Shown here: piece after piece, positions 1 to 8,777 of the stretch
How positions within the stretch are numbered: position 1 is the stretch's first letter
Layout of the letters: every line of letters starts with the position of its first letter
DNA from: Amycolatopsis australiensis
GTDB lineage: Bacteria; Actinomycetota; Actinomycetes; Mycobacteriales; Pseudonocardiaceae
Assembly (NCBI RefSeq): GCF_900119165.1
Contig: NZ_FPJG01000006.1
Location: 6,448,001-6,512,000, forward strand
DNA: 64,000 nt
Reading direction: 5' to 3'
Made by a program: the position numbers and the translations under genes
Notes under the pieces: model-generated
What the model was told of the DNA's origin: nothing
The model's database searches: none
The model's input: only the letters and a program-made list of their open reading frames with translations

Positions 1-339
1 CTGCGCCCAGCTGAACAGCTCCAGTGTCGTCGCCGCGAAGCTGTGCGACTCGAAGTAGCAGCCGATGACCCCGCGCAGGAGCTCGCGGGCCGTCACGGCG
101 AGGCCGGCGTGCGGGTCGCTGTCGGCGAGGACGCTTTGGAACCGGGCGGCCACGAAGTCGAAGACGTCGGCGAACAGGTCCTCTTTGGAGTCGTAGCAGT
201 AGTGCAGCGTCGCGAGCGGTGCTCGGGCCTGTTCGGCGATCCGTCGCGTCGTGGCGCCGTCGATGCCATGGGCGGCGATGACTTCCACCGCCGCGTTGAC
301 GAACTCCTGACGCCGCTCGCCGGCCGGGACGCGTGGCAT
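1..339 (-). CDS. TetR-family transcriptional regulator (3' end outside window)
   Basis: The 113 visible residues hold a typical TetR N-terminal helix-turn-helix: an entry helix (QEFVNAAVEVIAAHGID), then ATTRRIAEQARAPLATLHYCYDSKEDLFADVF. The gene runs off the left edge, so the ligand-binding domain is cut. The start is the ATG at 337-339, chosen because the TetR fold begins a few residues later. It is divergent from the MFS exporter at 524, the classic arrangement of a repressor controlling an adjacent efflux pump; that role is inferred. Two inverted repeats lie in the shared intergenic region. Confidence 0.85.
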   Translation of the reverse strand, partial: MPRVPAGERRQEFVNAAVEVIAAHGIDGATTRRIAEQARAPLATLHYCYDSKEDLFADVFDFVAARFQSVLADSDPHAGLAVTARELLRGVIGCYFESHSFAATTLELFSWAQ

Positions 340-380
340 GCAGCCCTCCTGATCTTCACGTGCTGTGCGACTGGGACAGC

Positions 381-391
381 TGACTCAGTCA
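381..391. promoter_or_regulatory. 11-bp palindrome, candidate TetR operator
   Basis: TGACTCAGTCA is a perfect palindrome 42 bp upstream of the TetR start, in the divergent intergenic region with the MFS exporter. Use as an operator is inferred from position only. Confidence 0.35.
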
Positions 392-424
392 ACGCAACCC
401 TACCAGTCTCACGCGACCGAAATA

Positions 425-453
425 TTGGTCAAACGTCTTGATCGCATGACCAA
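425..453. promoter_or_regulatory. Inverted repeat, candidate exporter operator
   Basis: Arms TTGGTCA and TGACCAA match perfectly across a 15-nt spacer, between the TetR gene and the MFS gene. Spacing and location fit a TetR-family operator; no binding evidence exists. Confidence 0.35.
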
Positions 454-523
454 GAAGAGTTAGCGTCATGACGCAGCTCACGGGGGATCGATCGCAGGCC
501 CGCCCACGTCATCGGAGACGAAC

Positions 524-1984
524 ATGGCAGAACTCCATCGGCCCGGACTTCCCCACGCGGTGCCCACTCGTCCGCCGGGCAGGGGACCGCTCATCGGAAT
601 GGGCGCTCTGCTGGTCATCCTGACCAACGCGGTCATCTTCGTGGTGCCGCCGCTCCTGCCGGTCATCGAGGCGCAGTACCACCTCGCCACGCTCGCCCGG
701 ACGACCTGGGTCTACACCTCACTCACCCTCGGTGGGGGCGCCGGCTTCATCCTGCTGCCGCGGCTCGCGGATCTCCGCGGCGATCGCCACGCGTCCGTGG
801 TCGCCTCCGCCTTCCTCACGATGGGCGCGCTCGTTCCCGCCGTGGGCAACTCCTACCCGGCCCTGCTGGCGGGCTGCTTCGTGATGGGGTTCGGGGGTGC
901 CGCCCAGCTGCTTCCCCTCGGATTCCTCCGGCGGAACCTGGGCCAGGGCGGGATCACGGTGGGCGTGGCGGTTCTCGTCGTCGCCACCGGGATCGGCATC
1001 GTCGCCGGCATGATCGGCGGCGGCCTGATCGTGCAGTACCTGTCGCTGCGGAGCTTCTTCGTCATCCTGACCGTCGCGTTCGCCGTGACGACGGTCGCCT
1101 CGTACGTGATCGTTCCGCACACCCCGCCCGCCGAGCCCCACGGCCGCATCGGCGTGGCCGGCACGGTCTGGATGATCGGCTGGGTGGCGGCGATCCTGCT
1201 GACGCTGACACAGGGTCTGGTGTGGGGCGCCGGGGCGTTGATCCCGTTGGTCGTCGGCACCGTCGGCGGGATCTTCTGGGTGCGCGTCGAGCGGAAGTCG
1301 GCCACGGCGGTCTTCGACGTCGCCTTGATGAAGGCCCGGTCGGTGACCGCGGCGTGCGTGTGCATCGCGCTGTTCGCGGCGGTGAACGCGGCCTACCTGC
1401 TCCTGGTCAGCGATTACGCCCAGGTCGTCCCCGGGGCCCTTCGCCCGGGCGACGCCTACGGCCTGGGTCTGAGCGCCCTTCAGACGGGCTGGCTCATGGT
1501 GCCGTTCGCGGTGACGTTCCTGCTCGGCGGTGCCCTCGCGGATCGTCCGGTGGCCCGTGGGCACGGCGTGCCGGTGCTGCTGGCCGGTGCCGGGGTCAGC
1601 GCCGCGGGTCTCGCCTGGCTCGCCCTCGCTCACGACCAGCAGTGGCACTACCTCGTCGGCGCCGCCGTCATGGGCCTGGGCTGCAGCGTCGGCTACGCGG
1701 CCGGCTTCGCGATGGTGCAGATGGCGGTGCCCGAGGAAAAGGCCGGCATGGCCGCCGGCGTCGCCGGGACGTTCATGGCGGTGGGTTTCGCCGTCGGCAC
1801 CGCCTTGATCAGCGCCGACCTCAGTGTCGCGGTCGTCCCCGTGCCCGGCACGGGGCAAGCGGTCGCCGCGGCGGACCTCTACGGCTCGGGCTACTGGCTC
1901 GCGGTCGTCCTGGCCCTGCTCGTGGTGGTGCCGCTCGTCGTCTCCCGCGCACGCGCCCCCCGTCACCGTCTTCAACCGAACTGA
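524..1984 (+). CDS. MFS transporter, DHA2-like drug exporter
   Basis: A 486-residue, highly hydrophobic protein with about 12-14 predicted membrane segments, beginning after a short polar leader (residues 1-25). The first transmembrane helix, the LPRLADLRGDR loop between early helices, and overall length fit the major facilitator superfamily drug:H+ antiporters. The start ATG at 524 is preceded by GGAG. It is divergent from a TetR regulator and followed at 17 nt by a membrane protein and then an FAD oxidoreductase, so these may be co-transcribed. Substrate is unknown. Confidence 0.85.
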   Translation: MAELHRPGLPHAVPTRPPGRGPLIGMGALLVILTNAVIFVVPPLLPVIEAQYHLATLARTTWVYTSLTLGGGAGFILLPRLADLRGDRHASVVASAFLTMGALVPAVGNSYPALLAGCFVMGFGGAAQLLPLGFLRRNLGQGGITVGVAVLVVATGIGIVAGMIGGGLIVQYLSLRSFFVILTVAFAVTTVASYVIVPHTPPAEPHGRIGVAGTVWMIGWVAAILLTLTQGLVWGAGALIPLVVGTVGGIFWVRVERKSATAVFDVALMKARSVTAACVCIALFAAVNAAYLLLVSDYAQVVPGALRPGDAYGLGLSALQTGWLMVPFAVTFLLGGALADRPVARGHGVPVLLAGAGVSAAGLAWLALAHDQQWHYLVGAAVMGLGCSVGYAAGFAMVQMAVPEEKAGMAAGVAGTFMAVGFAVGTALISADLSVAVVPVPGTGQAVAAADLYGSGYWLAVVLALLVVVPLVVSRARAPRHRLQPN

Positions 1985-2000
1985 ACCGAAGGAACCCGAG

Positions 2001-2681
2001 ATGATGGCTCTGCTGTTCGCCCTGGCCGACGTCTGGATGATCGTCGCGGGCTTCACCTGTGGCTGGAAGTTCATCCGGCGCTACGGCAACTACCTGCTGG
2101 GTCTGGAATGGATCGTCGTCGCCACGTCCGGAACGAACTTCCTGCTGTGGTCCCTGCTCGGCGGCGACGAGCACAGCTTCATGTACTTCGTCGCGTATTT
2201 CCTGGACGCGTTTTCGCGGTCCGTCGGCATCACGCTCATCCTCGTGCTGGGCCTCATGCGGGTGACGCACCGCTACAAGCCGTCCGTGGCAACGGACATC
2301 GCCGCGTTCGCGCTCGCCACGGCGGCGGGACTGTACCTCCAGCAGTTCCACCGGGGATTCCACGCCGGCCCGGCCACCTTCTACGTCGTCGTCAACGCCG
2401 TCACGGCGGTCTACCTCGCCTACTTCGTGTGGCGGCTCTGGCGGGTCGACGCCAAGGGCCGGGCGGTGGCGACCGCGCTGGCGACCGCGGCGGGGTTGAC
2501 CATCGCGGTCCTGTACGACTTCTTCCCGATTCCGGACGACCAGTACCGCACGACCTTCTACACCCTCGCGCTCGCCACGTGGGGAACCCAGCTGTTCATC
2601 ATGTTCCGGGCCTACCGCGCCCTGCACGACCACAACGTCGCCATCGGAATCGAGCCCGTCCGCAGCGTGGCGCGGGCCTGA
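2001..2681 (+). CDS. Integral membrane protein of unknown function
   Basis: 226 residues with about 6-7 hydrophobic segments and no family I recognise. The ATG at 2001 follows a purine-rich AAGGAACCCGAG; longer in-frame starts would run into the MFS gene. It sits between the exporter and the FAD oxidoreductase on the same strand with short gaps, suggesting one operon. Repeated aromatic and basic residues at loop edges (KFIRRYGNY, VWRLWRVDAKGR) fit a multispanning inner-membrane protein. Confidence 0.75.
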   Translation: MMALLFALADVWMIVAGFTCGWKFIRRYGNYLLGLEWIVVATSGTNFLLWSLLGGDEHSFMYFVAYFLDAFSRSVGITLILVLGLMRVTHRYKPSVATDIAAFALATAAGLYLQQFHRGFHAGPATFYVVVNAVTAVYLAYFVWRLWRVDAKGRAVATALATAAGLTIAVLYDFFPIPDDQYRTTFYTLALATWGTQLFIMFRAYRALHDHNVAIGIEPVRSVARA

Positions 2682-2701
2682 CCGGGATCGGAAGTGAGCT
2701 C

Positions 2702-4054
2702 ATGAAGACAGCCGACGTCGACTACCGCACCTTCAGCGGCTGGATCGACCCGCCGTCCGATGTCCGGCCGCCCTTGACCCGGAGCCTCGATTGCGACGTC
2801 GCGGTCATCGGCGGCGGACTGGGCGGCATGTCGACCGCGCTGCGTCTGGCCGAGCGGGGCCGGGACGTCGTGGTGCTGGAAAGCGAGTTCTGCGGCCACG
2901 GCTCCAGCTCGCGCAACGCCGGTCAGCTGGCGAGCGCGCCGGGCGGTGACATCCAGTTGCTGAACCTCTTCTTCCGCAAGAAGATGCCGGCGATGTCGCG
3001 CTTGACCGAGCACGCGGCGCTCCATGTCGAAGACCTCATCAAGCGTCTCGGCATCGACTGCGACTACGAGCAGACCGGCAACACGTTCGCCGCGGTGTCG
3101 CGCGGGCAGATGGGGCGGGTGCGTCGCGTGGCCAAGATCCTGCGCCGGTCCGGCACCGAGGTCCGGCTCGGCACGAGCGAGGAGCTCGGCATCCCCCGCG
3201 GCTTCGTCGGCGGCATGCGCGAAACCGAGGGCGGGATCATGAATCCCGGCAAGTTCACCCGCGGCGTGCGCCGGGGTCTGCTGTCGTCGTCCGCTCGCGT
3301 CTTCGAGCGGACGAAGGTGACGGACGTCGTCCGTGACGGCGCTCGCGTCGTCATCTCGACGCCCCGTGGTGAGGTCCGCGCGAACCGGGCCGTCCTGGCG
3401 ACCAACGCCTTCATGGGCGAGTGGAAGATCGCGCCCCGGCACCTCGCGGTGCCCCTGTGGGTGATCGAGGTGGAAACCGAGCCGATCGCCCCGGAGCGCC
3501 TGGACGCGCTGGGCTGGACCAGCCGTTCCGGGCTCGTCACCCAGCACAACATCATGGAGAACTACCGCCTGACCCCGCGCAACACGATCGTGTTCGGCGT
3601 CCGGCGGATCGAGCGCGGCCAGACCTTCCCGCTCCCCGCGGGAACGAAATCTCCCGACCCAGGCCTCGTCCAGGAGCTCGCGGACGCCTTCGCGACGCGC
3701 TTCCCGAGCCTGGCCGACGTGGCCGTGGACCGTGCCTGGGGAGGCTGGATCGCCATCACGCCGTCGTGGCTCCCGGTCGCCGGCCGAATCGGCGACAACG
3801 TCTTCTACTCGATCGCGTGCAACGGCCACGGCCTCGGCCAAGCGCCGTACGTCGGATCCCTCATCGCCGACCTCATCGTCGACGGCGAGCGCCCCGAAGA
3901 CCTGGAAGTAGTGTGGACGAGGAAGCCCAAGTTCCCCCGCCCGGTCATGATGAGCCCGCTGGGACTGCGCACCATCTGGGCCATCGACCGCTTCAACGAC
4001 ATGATCAACGGCAGCCGGCGGAACGCTGCGAAGAATTCGCGTCCGGCGGCTTGA
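2702..4054 (+). CDS. FAD-dependent oxidoreductase (DAO / glycine oxidase-like)
   Basis: 450 residues. The Rossmann FAD-binding motif is clear near residues 30-50 (DVAVIGGGLGGMSTALRLAERG), followed by SSRNAGQLA, which in the D-amino-acid-oxidase-like family contacts the flavin. A C-terminal HGLGQAPYVGSLIADLI helix closes the FAD domain as usual. Expected reaction is oxidation of a primary or secondary amine; substrate not deducible. RBS GGAAGTGAG precedes the ATG at 2702, and the gene follows the membrane protein by 20 nt. Similar to proteins often found with amine or amino-acid transporters. Confidence 0.85.
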   Translation: MKTADVDYRTFSGWIDPPSDVRPPLTRSLDCDVAVIGGGLGGMSTALRLAERGRDVVVLESEFCGHGSSSRNAGQLASAPGGDIQLLNLFFRKKMPAMSRLTEHAALHVEDLIKRLGIDCDYEQTGNTFAAVSRGQMGRVRRVAKILRRSGTEVRLGTSEELGIPRGFVGGMRETEGGIMNPGKFTRGVRRGLLSSSARVFERTKVTDVVRDGARVVISTPRGEVRANRAVLATNAFMGEWKIAPRHLAVPLWVIEVETEPIAPERLDALGWTSRSGLVTQHNIMENYRLTPRNTIVFGVRRIERGQTFPLPAGTKSPDPGLVQELADAFATRFPSLADVAVDRAWGGWIAITPSWLPVAGRIGDNVFYSIACNGHGLGQAPYVGSLIADLIVDGERPEDLEVVWTRKPKFPRPVMMSPLGLRTIWAIDRFNDMINGSRRNAAKNSRPAA

Positions 4055-4099
4055 ACGGTGATCACGCACGGCAGCCGGTCCCGCACGTCAAGCGAGTCT

Positions 4100-4543
4100 T
4101 CAGGCGGGGATCGAGTCGAAGCGACCTTTGAGAGACGCGCGCAACTCCTGCGTAGGCGTCCCAGCCGCCAAGCCGCCGCCGAGTTCGGCGAAGAAGTCTT
4201 CGAGACCGGCGGGGGTGACGAGGATCAGCGCGCGGGCGTCGGGGCTCGCCGTGAAGCCGTGACGCGTTCCGCGCGGCACGAACACCCAGCTTCCCGGTAC
4301 CACCTCGACCTCCTCCATCCCGATCGTGAACGTGAACCGGCCCTCGATCACGTGGATGCACTCCTCCCGCTCGCGGTGGATGTGCGGGGGCGGGCAGGCG
4401 GCGTTGCCGCGGAAGTCGATCAGCTCGAAGGCGCCACCGGTCTGGGCGCCGCTCATCGCCACCCGGCCGAACAGCGGCAGTTCGCGGCCCTCGTCCGGGC
4501 CCACCACCCGCGCCTGCGGGGCCTGTGACTGTTGCTCGGTCAT
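4100..4543 (-). CDS. Cupin-domain protein
   Basis: 147 residues. A single cupin barrel is evident: PPHIHREREECIHVIEGRFTF supplies the metal-ligand pattern HxH(x)nE, and PRGTRHGF the second cupin motif histidine. Start ATG at 4543 is preceded by GAGAGGAAC; an upstream in-frame ATG at 4606 lacks a good RBS. It is convergent with the oxidoreductase and divergent from the TetR gene at 4653, which may regulate it. Enzymatic role unknown. Confidence 0.8.
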   Translation of the reverse strand: MTEQQSQAPQARVVGPDEGRELPLFGRVAMSGAQTGGAFELIDFRGNAACPPPHIHREREECIHVIEGRFTFTIGMEEVEVVPGSWVFVPRGTRHGFTASPDARALILVTPAGLEDFFAELGGGLAAGTPTQELRASLKGRFDSIPA

Positions 4544-4608
4544 CGAAGTTCCTCTCTCGCAGGTCAGTGGCACACGACTGCTATCCTGACAGTTGAATGC
4601 CTTCATGG

Positions 4609-4616
4609 CACATGTG
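4609..4616. promoter_or_regulatory. Short palindrome in cupin/TetR intergenic region
   Basis: CACATGTG is a perfect 8-bp palindrome between the divergent cupin and TetR genes. It is too short to be compelling alone. Confidence 0.2.
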
Positions 4617-4652
4617 TGACATTAAGCCTGAGCGAGAGCGGGGTCAACACCG

Positions 4653-5252
4653 ATGGGCCGGGAGAGTCAGAAGCGCCGGACGCGCAAGGCGCTCGTCGAG
4701 GCGGCGGGCCGGCTGATCGCCGACGGAGGGCGCCCGTCGGTTGCCGAGGTCGCCGACGCCGCCGAGATCTCCCGGCGCACGGCCTATCGGTACTTCCCCA
4801 GCGCGGAGCAGCTGTTCGTCGAAGCAGCCCTCGAGGCGACCCGGCAGAACATGGAACTCTCGATCGACCGGGGCCCGGCCGACGAGCCAGTCGCCGACCG
4901 GGTCGACCGCCTCGTCGACGCACTGTCCCGGATGACCTTGGACAACGAGCCGCTGCTGCGGCAGATGATCCGCCACACCATCGACCGCGACCCGATCGAG
5001 CCGGGAGTACCGCCGCGTCCGAGCCGTCGCCTGGAGTACGTGGAACGCACCTTGACCCCGCTGCGGGGCGCCGTCGACCAGGACGAGCTGGACCTGCTGA
5101 CCCACGCCCTCACCGTGGTCATCGGCATCGAGTCGACGATCGTGCTGCGCGACATCTGCGGCCTCGATTCAGCCGGAATCCTCCGCGTCCAGCACTGGGC
5201 CGCCCGGGCACTGGTGACCGCGGTGAACACGGCACGTTCAGCACCGTCTTGA
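4653..5252 (+). CDS. TetR-family transcriptional regulator
   Basis: 199 residues. The DNA-binding domain occupies residues 8-55 (RKALVEAAGRLIADGG, then ISRRTAYRYFPSAEQLF). The remaining helices form the ligand/dimer domain. The ATG follows GAGCGGGG. Divergent from the cupin gene, so it is a candidate local regulator of it. Confidence 0.85.
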   Translation: MGRESQKRRTRKALVEAAGRLIADGGRPSVAEVADAAEISRRTAYRYFPSAEQLFVEAALEATRQNMELSIDRGPADEPVADRVDRLVDALSRMTLDNEPLLRQMIRHTIDRDPIEPGVPPRPSRRLEYVERTLTPLRGAVDQDELDLLTHALTVVIGIESTIVLRDICGLDSAGILRVQHWAARALVTAVNTARSAPS

Positions 5253-5438
5253 TCCCTCACCGCACACGCCTCACCTGGCGGAATCACGAGCGCCACCTCG
5301 CGGTCCGAGCCGGCCCTTCGCCACGCGGTCGGCCGGAGCCGCGCACCGCCGAACAGGCGCTGCCGAACAACACCCCACCGACCCACTCCCGAGTCGGTGC
5401 CAGCATCATCCCGCTCTGTGCGGGCGAAGAGGAGCGAG

Positions 5439-6110
5439 ATGGGAACCCGCCCACTGTCACGGCGGACACTGCTCGGCGTCACCGCCGGATCCGCGGCTCT
5501 GCTGACCGGCGGATGCGCCACTACTGAGCAGGCCCAGCCCGCGGCCCTGCCGCCCGCACCGGCCGGCGGCACCCTGATCATGATCATCAGGCACGCCGAG
5601 AAGCCGGCGGGCTCCGGCACACCTCAAGGCATCGACGTCGACGGCAACGCCGACCCGCACTCCTTGACCGTCGCCGGCTGGACCCGCGCGGGTGCGCTGG
5701 TGGAGCTGTTCGCGCCCGGCGCGGGCAGCGTCCGGGCCGGTCTCGGCCGCCCCACGGCGATCTACGCCGCCGGCGGCACCGGCGGAGAAGGCCGGCGACC
5801 CCGCGAAACCGTCAGCCCCCTGGCGGCCCGGCTCGGCCTCCCCGTCACCACCACCTTCGCCAAAGGCGGCGAGACGGCGCTGGCGGCCGAAGCCGCCCGC
5901 CGCAGCGGCGTCACCTTGATCAGCTGGCAACACGAAGAAATCCCCGCGCTCACCGAGGCGTTCGGGACGGTCAACCCCGCACCTCCTCACAAATGGCCGG
6001 ACAACCGATTCGACATCGTGTGGATCCTGGCACCGGCCGGCGCGGGCTGGTCCTTCACCCAGGTCCCTCAGCTGCTTCTCGCCGGCGACAGCGCAGATCC
6101 GATCCGCTGA
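5439..6110 (+). CDS. Tat-type lipoprotein, histidine phosphatase-like
   Basis: 223 residues. The N-terminus has a twin-arginine leader (RRTLLGVTAGSAALLTGG) ending in a lipobox with Cys, so it is likely exported folded and lipidated. Residues 45-60 carry IMIIRHAEKP, the RHxxK-like signature of histidine phosphatases; the His would be the phospho-acceptor. Length is short for the family, but the core is plausible. RBS AAGAGGAG precedes the ATG at 5439. Its 3' end overlaps a possible opposite-strand ORF. Substrate unknown. Confidence 0.75.
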   Translation: MGTRPLSRRTLLGVTAGSAALLTGGCATTEQAQPAALPPAPAGGTLIMIIRHAEKPAGSGTPQGIDVDGNADPHSLTVAGWTRAGALVELFAPGAGSVRAGLGRPTAIYAAGGTGGEGRRPRETVSPLAARLGLPVTTTFAKGGETALAAEAARRSGVTLISWQHEEIPALTEAFGTVNPAPPHKWPDNRFDIVWILAPAGAGWSFTQVPQLLLAGDSADPIR

Positions 6111-6349
6111 CCGAGACGCTCGTCAAGCAAGCTCAGGCCGTCGATGACCGTGGCAGCTTCGCGTCCGGCGCCGGTGAACTCCAGGCTCAGGCGCTTGGCC
6201 ACCGCGCCGCCGACCGGCTGGACGGTTGAAGCCACATCAATCGCCGCTCTGGCGACCGATGGAGCAACCGCATGGCACCGGCCGGCGCGGACATACCCCG
6301 CCACCGAACCACCGCCACACCGATCCTGCGGTCGCGATTGTGTTCCCAT
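6068..6349 (-). CDS. Possible small protein or gene remnant
   Basis: The reading frame ends in VASTVQPVGGAVAKRLSLEF...DERLGQRIG and has consistent GC-rich third positions over its last 65 codons, unlike the opposite frame. No family recognised and the true start is unclear. It overlaps the phosphatase 3' end by 43 bp, so it may be a relic. Confidence 0.25.
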   Translation of the reverse strand: MGTQSRPQDRCGGGSVAGYVRAGRCHAVAPSVARAAIDVASTVQPVGGAVAKRLSLEFTGAGREAATVIDGLSLLDERLGQRIGSALSPARSS

Positions 6350-6372
6350 AGGGCTCGGGCGAGGACGAGGCC

Positions 6373-6909
6373 ATGGCCACGCACGCGGTGCTCGTCGTCG
6401 ACGCCGACGGCGTGATCCGGCAGTGGGACGCGGGAGCCGAGCAGCTGCTCGGCCACCCGGCGGCCGACGCCGTGGGGCAGACGCTGGACCTGATCGTGCC
6501 CGCCCAGCTGCAGGCCGCGCACTGGGCGGGGTTCCGGCGCGCGATGGCGGCGCCGAAGGTGAAAGATCTCGCGGCCGACATACCAGTGAGGTGCGCGGAC
6601 GGCGAAATACGCACCTTCGCCGGGCGGCTGCTGGCGCTCAGCGACGGCCTCGGCGTCGCACTCGGCGCAATGGCGATCTTCACCGACGCCGGCAGCACCG
6701 GCGTCCGTCCCTTCGGACAGCGGAACGGTCGTGCACAGTACGTCTTCGACACCAGCGGCGCCGCGCCCAGCCTTGCCACAAGCTGTGTGACGACGACGCT
6801 GCCCTGCGCAACTTCGTTCACGTGCAAGCCGCAGGTCCCAGCCGAGCAGCGTCCCGGACTGTTCCGCCGAAGACGCGGACCAGCCAGGACACTTCACTCC
6901 TCCGGTTGA
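6373..6909 (+). CDS. PAS-domain protein with doubtful C-terminus
   Basis: 178 residues. Residues 1-115 form a PAS sensor fold: AVLVVDADGVIRQWDAGAEQLLGHPAADAVGQ is the canonical start, followed by LIVPAQLQAAHWAGFRRAMA. RBS GAGGACGAGG precedes the ATG at 6373. After about residue 118 the sequence becomes low-complexity and polar-rich without a recognisable partner domain, suggesting a frameshift or truncation that removed an output or ligand-binding region. Confidence 0.55.
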   Translation: MATHAVLVVDADGVIRQWDAGAEQLLGHPAADAVGQTLDLIVPAQLQAAHWAGFRRAMAAPKVKDLAADIPVRCADGEIRTFAGRLLALSDGLGVALGAMAIFTDAGSTGVRPFGQRNGRAQYVFDTSGAAPSLATSCVTTTLPCATSFTCKPQVPAEQRPGLFRRRRGPARTLHSSG

Positions 6910-7206
6910 CTCCGACCGGTCAGCCGACTCCACTCACCGGCCGCGGCCGCAGGATCGGCTGCCAGGGCCACCATGTCGACGTATCGAGGCCTTGCTGCGA
7001 CTCGGATCCTGCCCTCCTTCGTACAGCCCAAGACCACACACCGCAGCTGCTGGCCCACTGACGGCCACGACCGTCCGGCTCGTCTGCGATGTCAGCCTTG
7101 TCCACGAACCCGACTTCACCGTCCTGAGATGCCGCGTAGGCAGTCCCGGTCTTGCTTGCGACTGATGACTCCATGGAGGTCGCGTGCACGAGTGAAGTGA
7201 CGGGGG

Positions 7207-7570
7207 GTGGTTGCCGAGAGCAACCGCGACCTCTTCACACGGGCTCTTGGATTCGAGATCGAGTTCTTCGCGCGCGGCACCAGCACCGCACTGCGGTTCA
7301 CCGACGGTCAGGGCCGCCAGACCGCAGGCTTCCCCTGGTGGGACGACATTTGCCAGGACTGCGGTCGTGGACCTCTACTGAGGTCCTCCTGGGCGACGTC
7401 AGCCGGCCGTACAGGGATCTCGACCAGTGCTGGCGCATCGTGATCTGGCGGCACGCCGACCGGGCCTACATCGCCGAAGGCGCAGACGAGTCGTCGTTCC
7501 GCAGCCTGCACTGGGTGACCGCTGCGGAGTACGCCAGCGCCTGGGCGCGGCCGGTGCGAGCGACTACGGC
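7207..7570 (+). pseudogene. Frameshifted hypothetical gene
   Basis: Protein-like sequence starts in one frame (LFTRALGFEIEFFARG...GFPWWDDIC) and continues in another (STEVLLGDVSRPYRDLDQCW...FRSLHWVTAAEY). Both halves have natural composition and GC-rich third positions, so one gene with a frameshift near 7365-7380 is the simplest reading. Function unknown. Confidence 0.35.
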
Positions 7571-7660
7571 GGCTACGCACCGGGGGCCGGCGCCGTCGGG
7601 CGCGGACAGCGCCATCGCCAGTACCGGCGGCCCGCTCGAACGCCACGCATGGATCACCGA

Positions 7661-7830
7661 TCACCACCTCGGCCTCGCACCATCCGTCACCTGCGCTCCG
7701 GCCAGTTCCAGAGTGCGACGGAGGTGCTCGCGCACCCTGTCGATGCGGCCCGCTTCCAGCAGCGCCAGTCCCCGCCCTTCGACGGGGGTCGCTTCCAGCT
7801 CGACGACAGGGCCGCATCCACCGCCGTGAC
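7661..7830 (-). pseudogene. Possible regulator C-terminal remnant
   Basis: The minus-strand frame encodes VVELEATPVEGRGLALLEAG...VREHLRRTLELAG before a stop at 7661. It resembles the winged-helix end of MarR-type regulators and would be divergent from the NmrA gene, but no N-terminal half is present. Weak call. Confidence 0.25.
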
Positions 7831-7879
7831 CAGTTCCGGGTGGCCCGATGGTCCAAGTAGGCGAGAGAGAGGAAAACCC

Positions 7880-8776
7880 ATGATCTTGCTGACAGGGGCG
7901 ACCGGGCTGACCGGATCCGCGGTGCTGCGCGCGTGCGTGGACGGCGGGCTGCCCGTCCGCGCGCTGGTCCGCGACCGCGCGAAGGCCGCCGGCTTCCCGG
8001 ACGGTGTCGACGTCGTGGCCGGCGACCTGCTCGCCCCACCGGCGAGCGCGTTCGACGGCGTCGACCGGGCCCTGCTGATCTCCTCGGCCGACGAACGGCT
8101 CGTCGAGACGCAGCAGGCGTTCATCGACGCCGCGGAGCGGGCCGGCGTGGGGCACGTCGTGAAGCTGTCCGGACGGGGGTGCCGGAGCTCGTCCGGCTTC
8201 CGGTTCGCGCGGATGCACGCCGAGGTCGAGCGGTACCTCGCCGGCTCCGGGCTCGCCTGGTCGGTGCTGCGGCCGAGCCAGTTCATGCCCGTGTACTTCC
8301 GCGAGGTGCCGTCGATCCGGCGCGACGGTGTGCTGGCGCTGCCGATGGGGGACGCGAAGCTCGCGCCGGTCGACGTCGGCGACATCGCGCGCGTCGCCGT
8401 CGCCCTGCTGCGCGGCGAAGGCGACGACGGCGGGCGGTACGAGCTGACCGGGCCCGAGGCGCTGACGATGACCGAGGTCGCCGCGCGGATCTCCGCGGTC
8501 GCCGGCCGGCCGGTCCGCTACGTCGACGCCGACCCGGCGGCCAAGCGGGCGGAGCTGCTCGCGGCCGGGATCCCCGCCTTCTTCGCCGACGCGATGGACG
8601 AGCTCTTCGCCGAACGGCGGACGGGCGCCGAAGAGTCCCGGGTGGACCTGGGCACGCACGAAAGGTTCGGGGTCCGGCCGACGACCTTCGCCGAGTTCGC
8701 CCGGCGGCACGCGGCGGTCTTCCGCGGCGAGGCACCGCCGACGCACCTGTGGGCCTCCGGGTGGCAGCCGGCGTGA
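7880..8776 (+). CDS. NmrA-family NAD(P)-binding oxidoreductase
   Basis: 298 residues, atypical SDR. The dinucleotide motif TGATGLTGSAVLRA is at residues 5-18. The catalytic Tyr/Lys pair of classical SDRs is absent, as in NmrA and quinone-reductase-like members; VLRPSQFM marks the substrate lobe. RBS GAGAGAGGAAAA precedes the ATG at 7880. Its stop is one base from the next start, so it is translationally coupled to the sigma factor. Such SDR/ECF pairs recur in actinomycetes; substrate unknown. Confidence 0.85.
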   Translation: MILLTGATGLTGSAVLRACVDGGLPVRALVRDRAKAAGFPDGVDVVAGDLLAPPASAFDGVDRALLISSADERLVETQQAFIDAAERAGVGHVVKLSGRGCRSSSGFRFARMHAEVERYLAGSGLAWSVLRPSQFMPVYFREVPSIRRDGVLALPMGDAKLAPVDVGDIARVAVALLRGEGDDGGRYELTGPEALTMTEVAARISAVAGRPVRYVDADPAAKRAELLAAGIPAFFADAMDELFAERRTGAEESRVDLGTHERFGVRPTTFAEFARRHAAVFRGEAPPTHLWASGWQPA

Positions 8777-8777
8777 C

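Noticed and set aside
6144..7061. A 305-codon plus-strand ORF over the PAS gene
   Set aside because: Arg-rich out-of-frame shadow; the PAS frame is the protein-like one.
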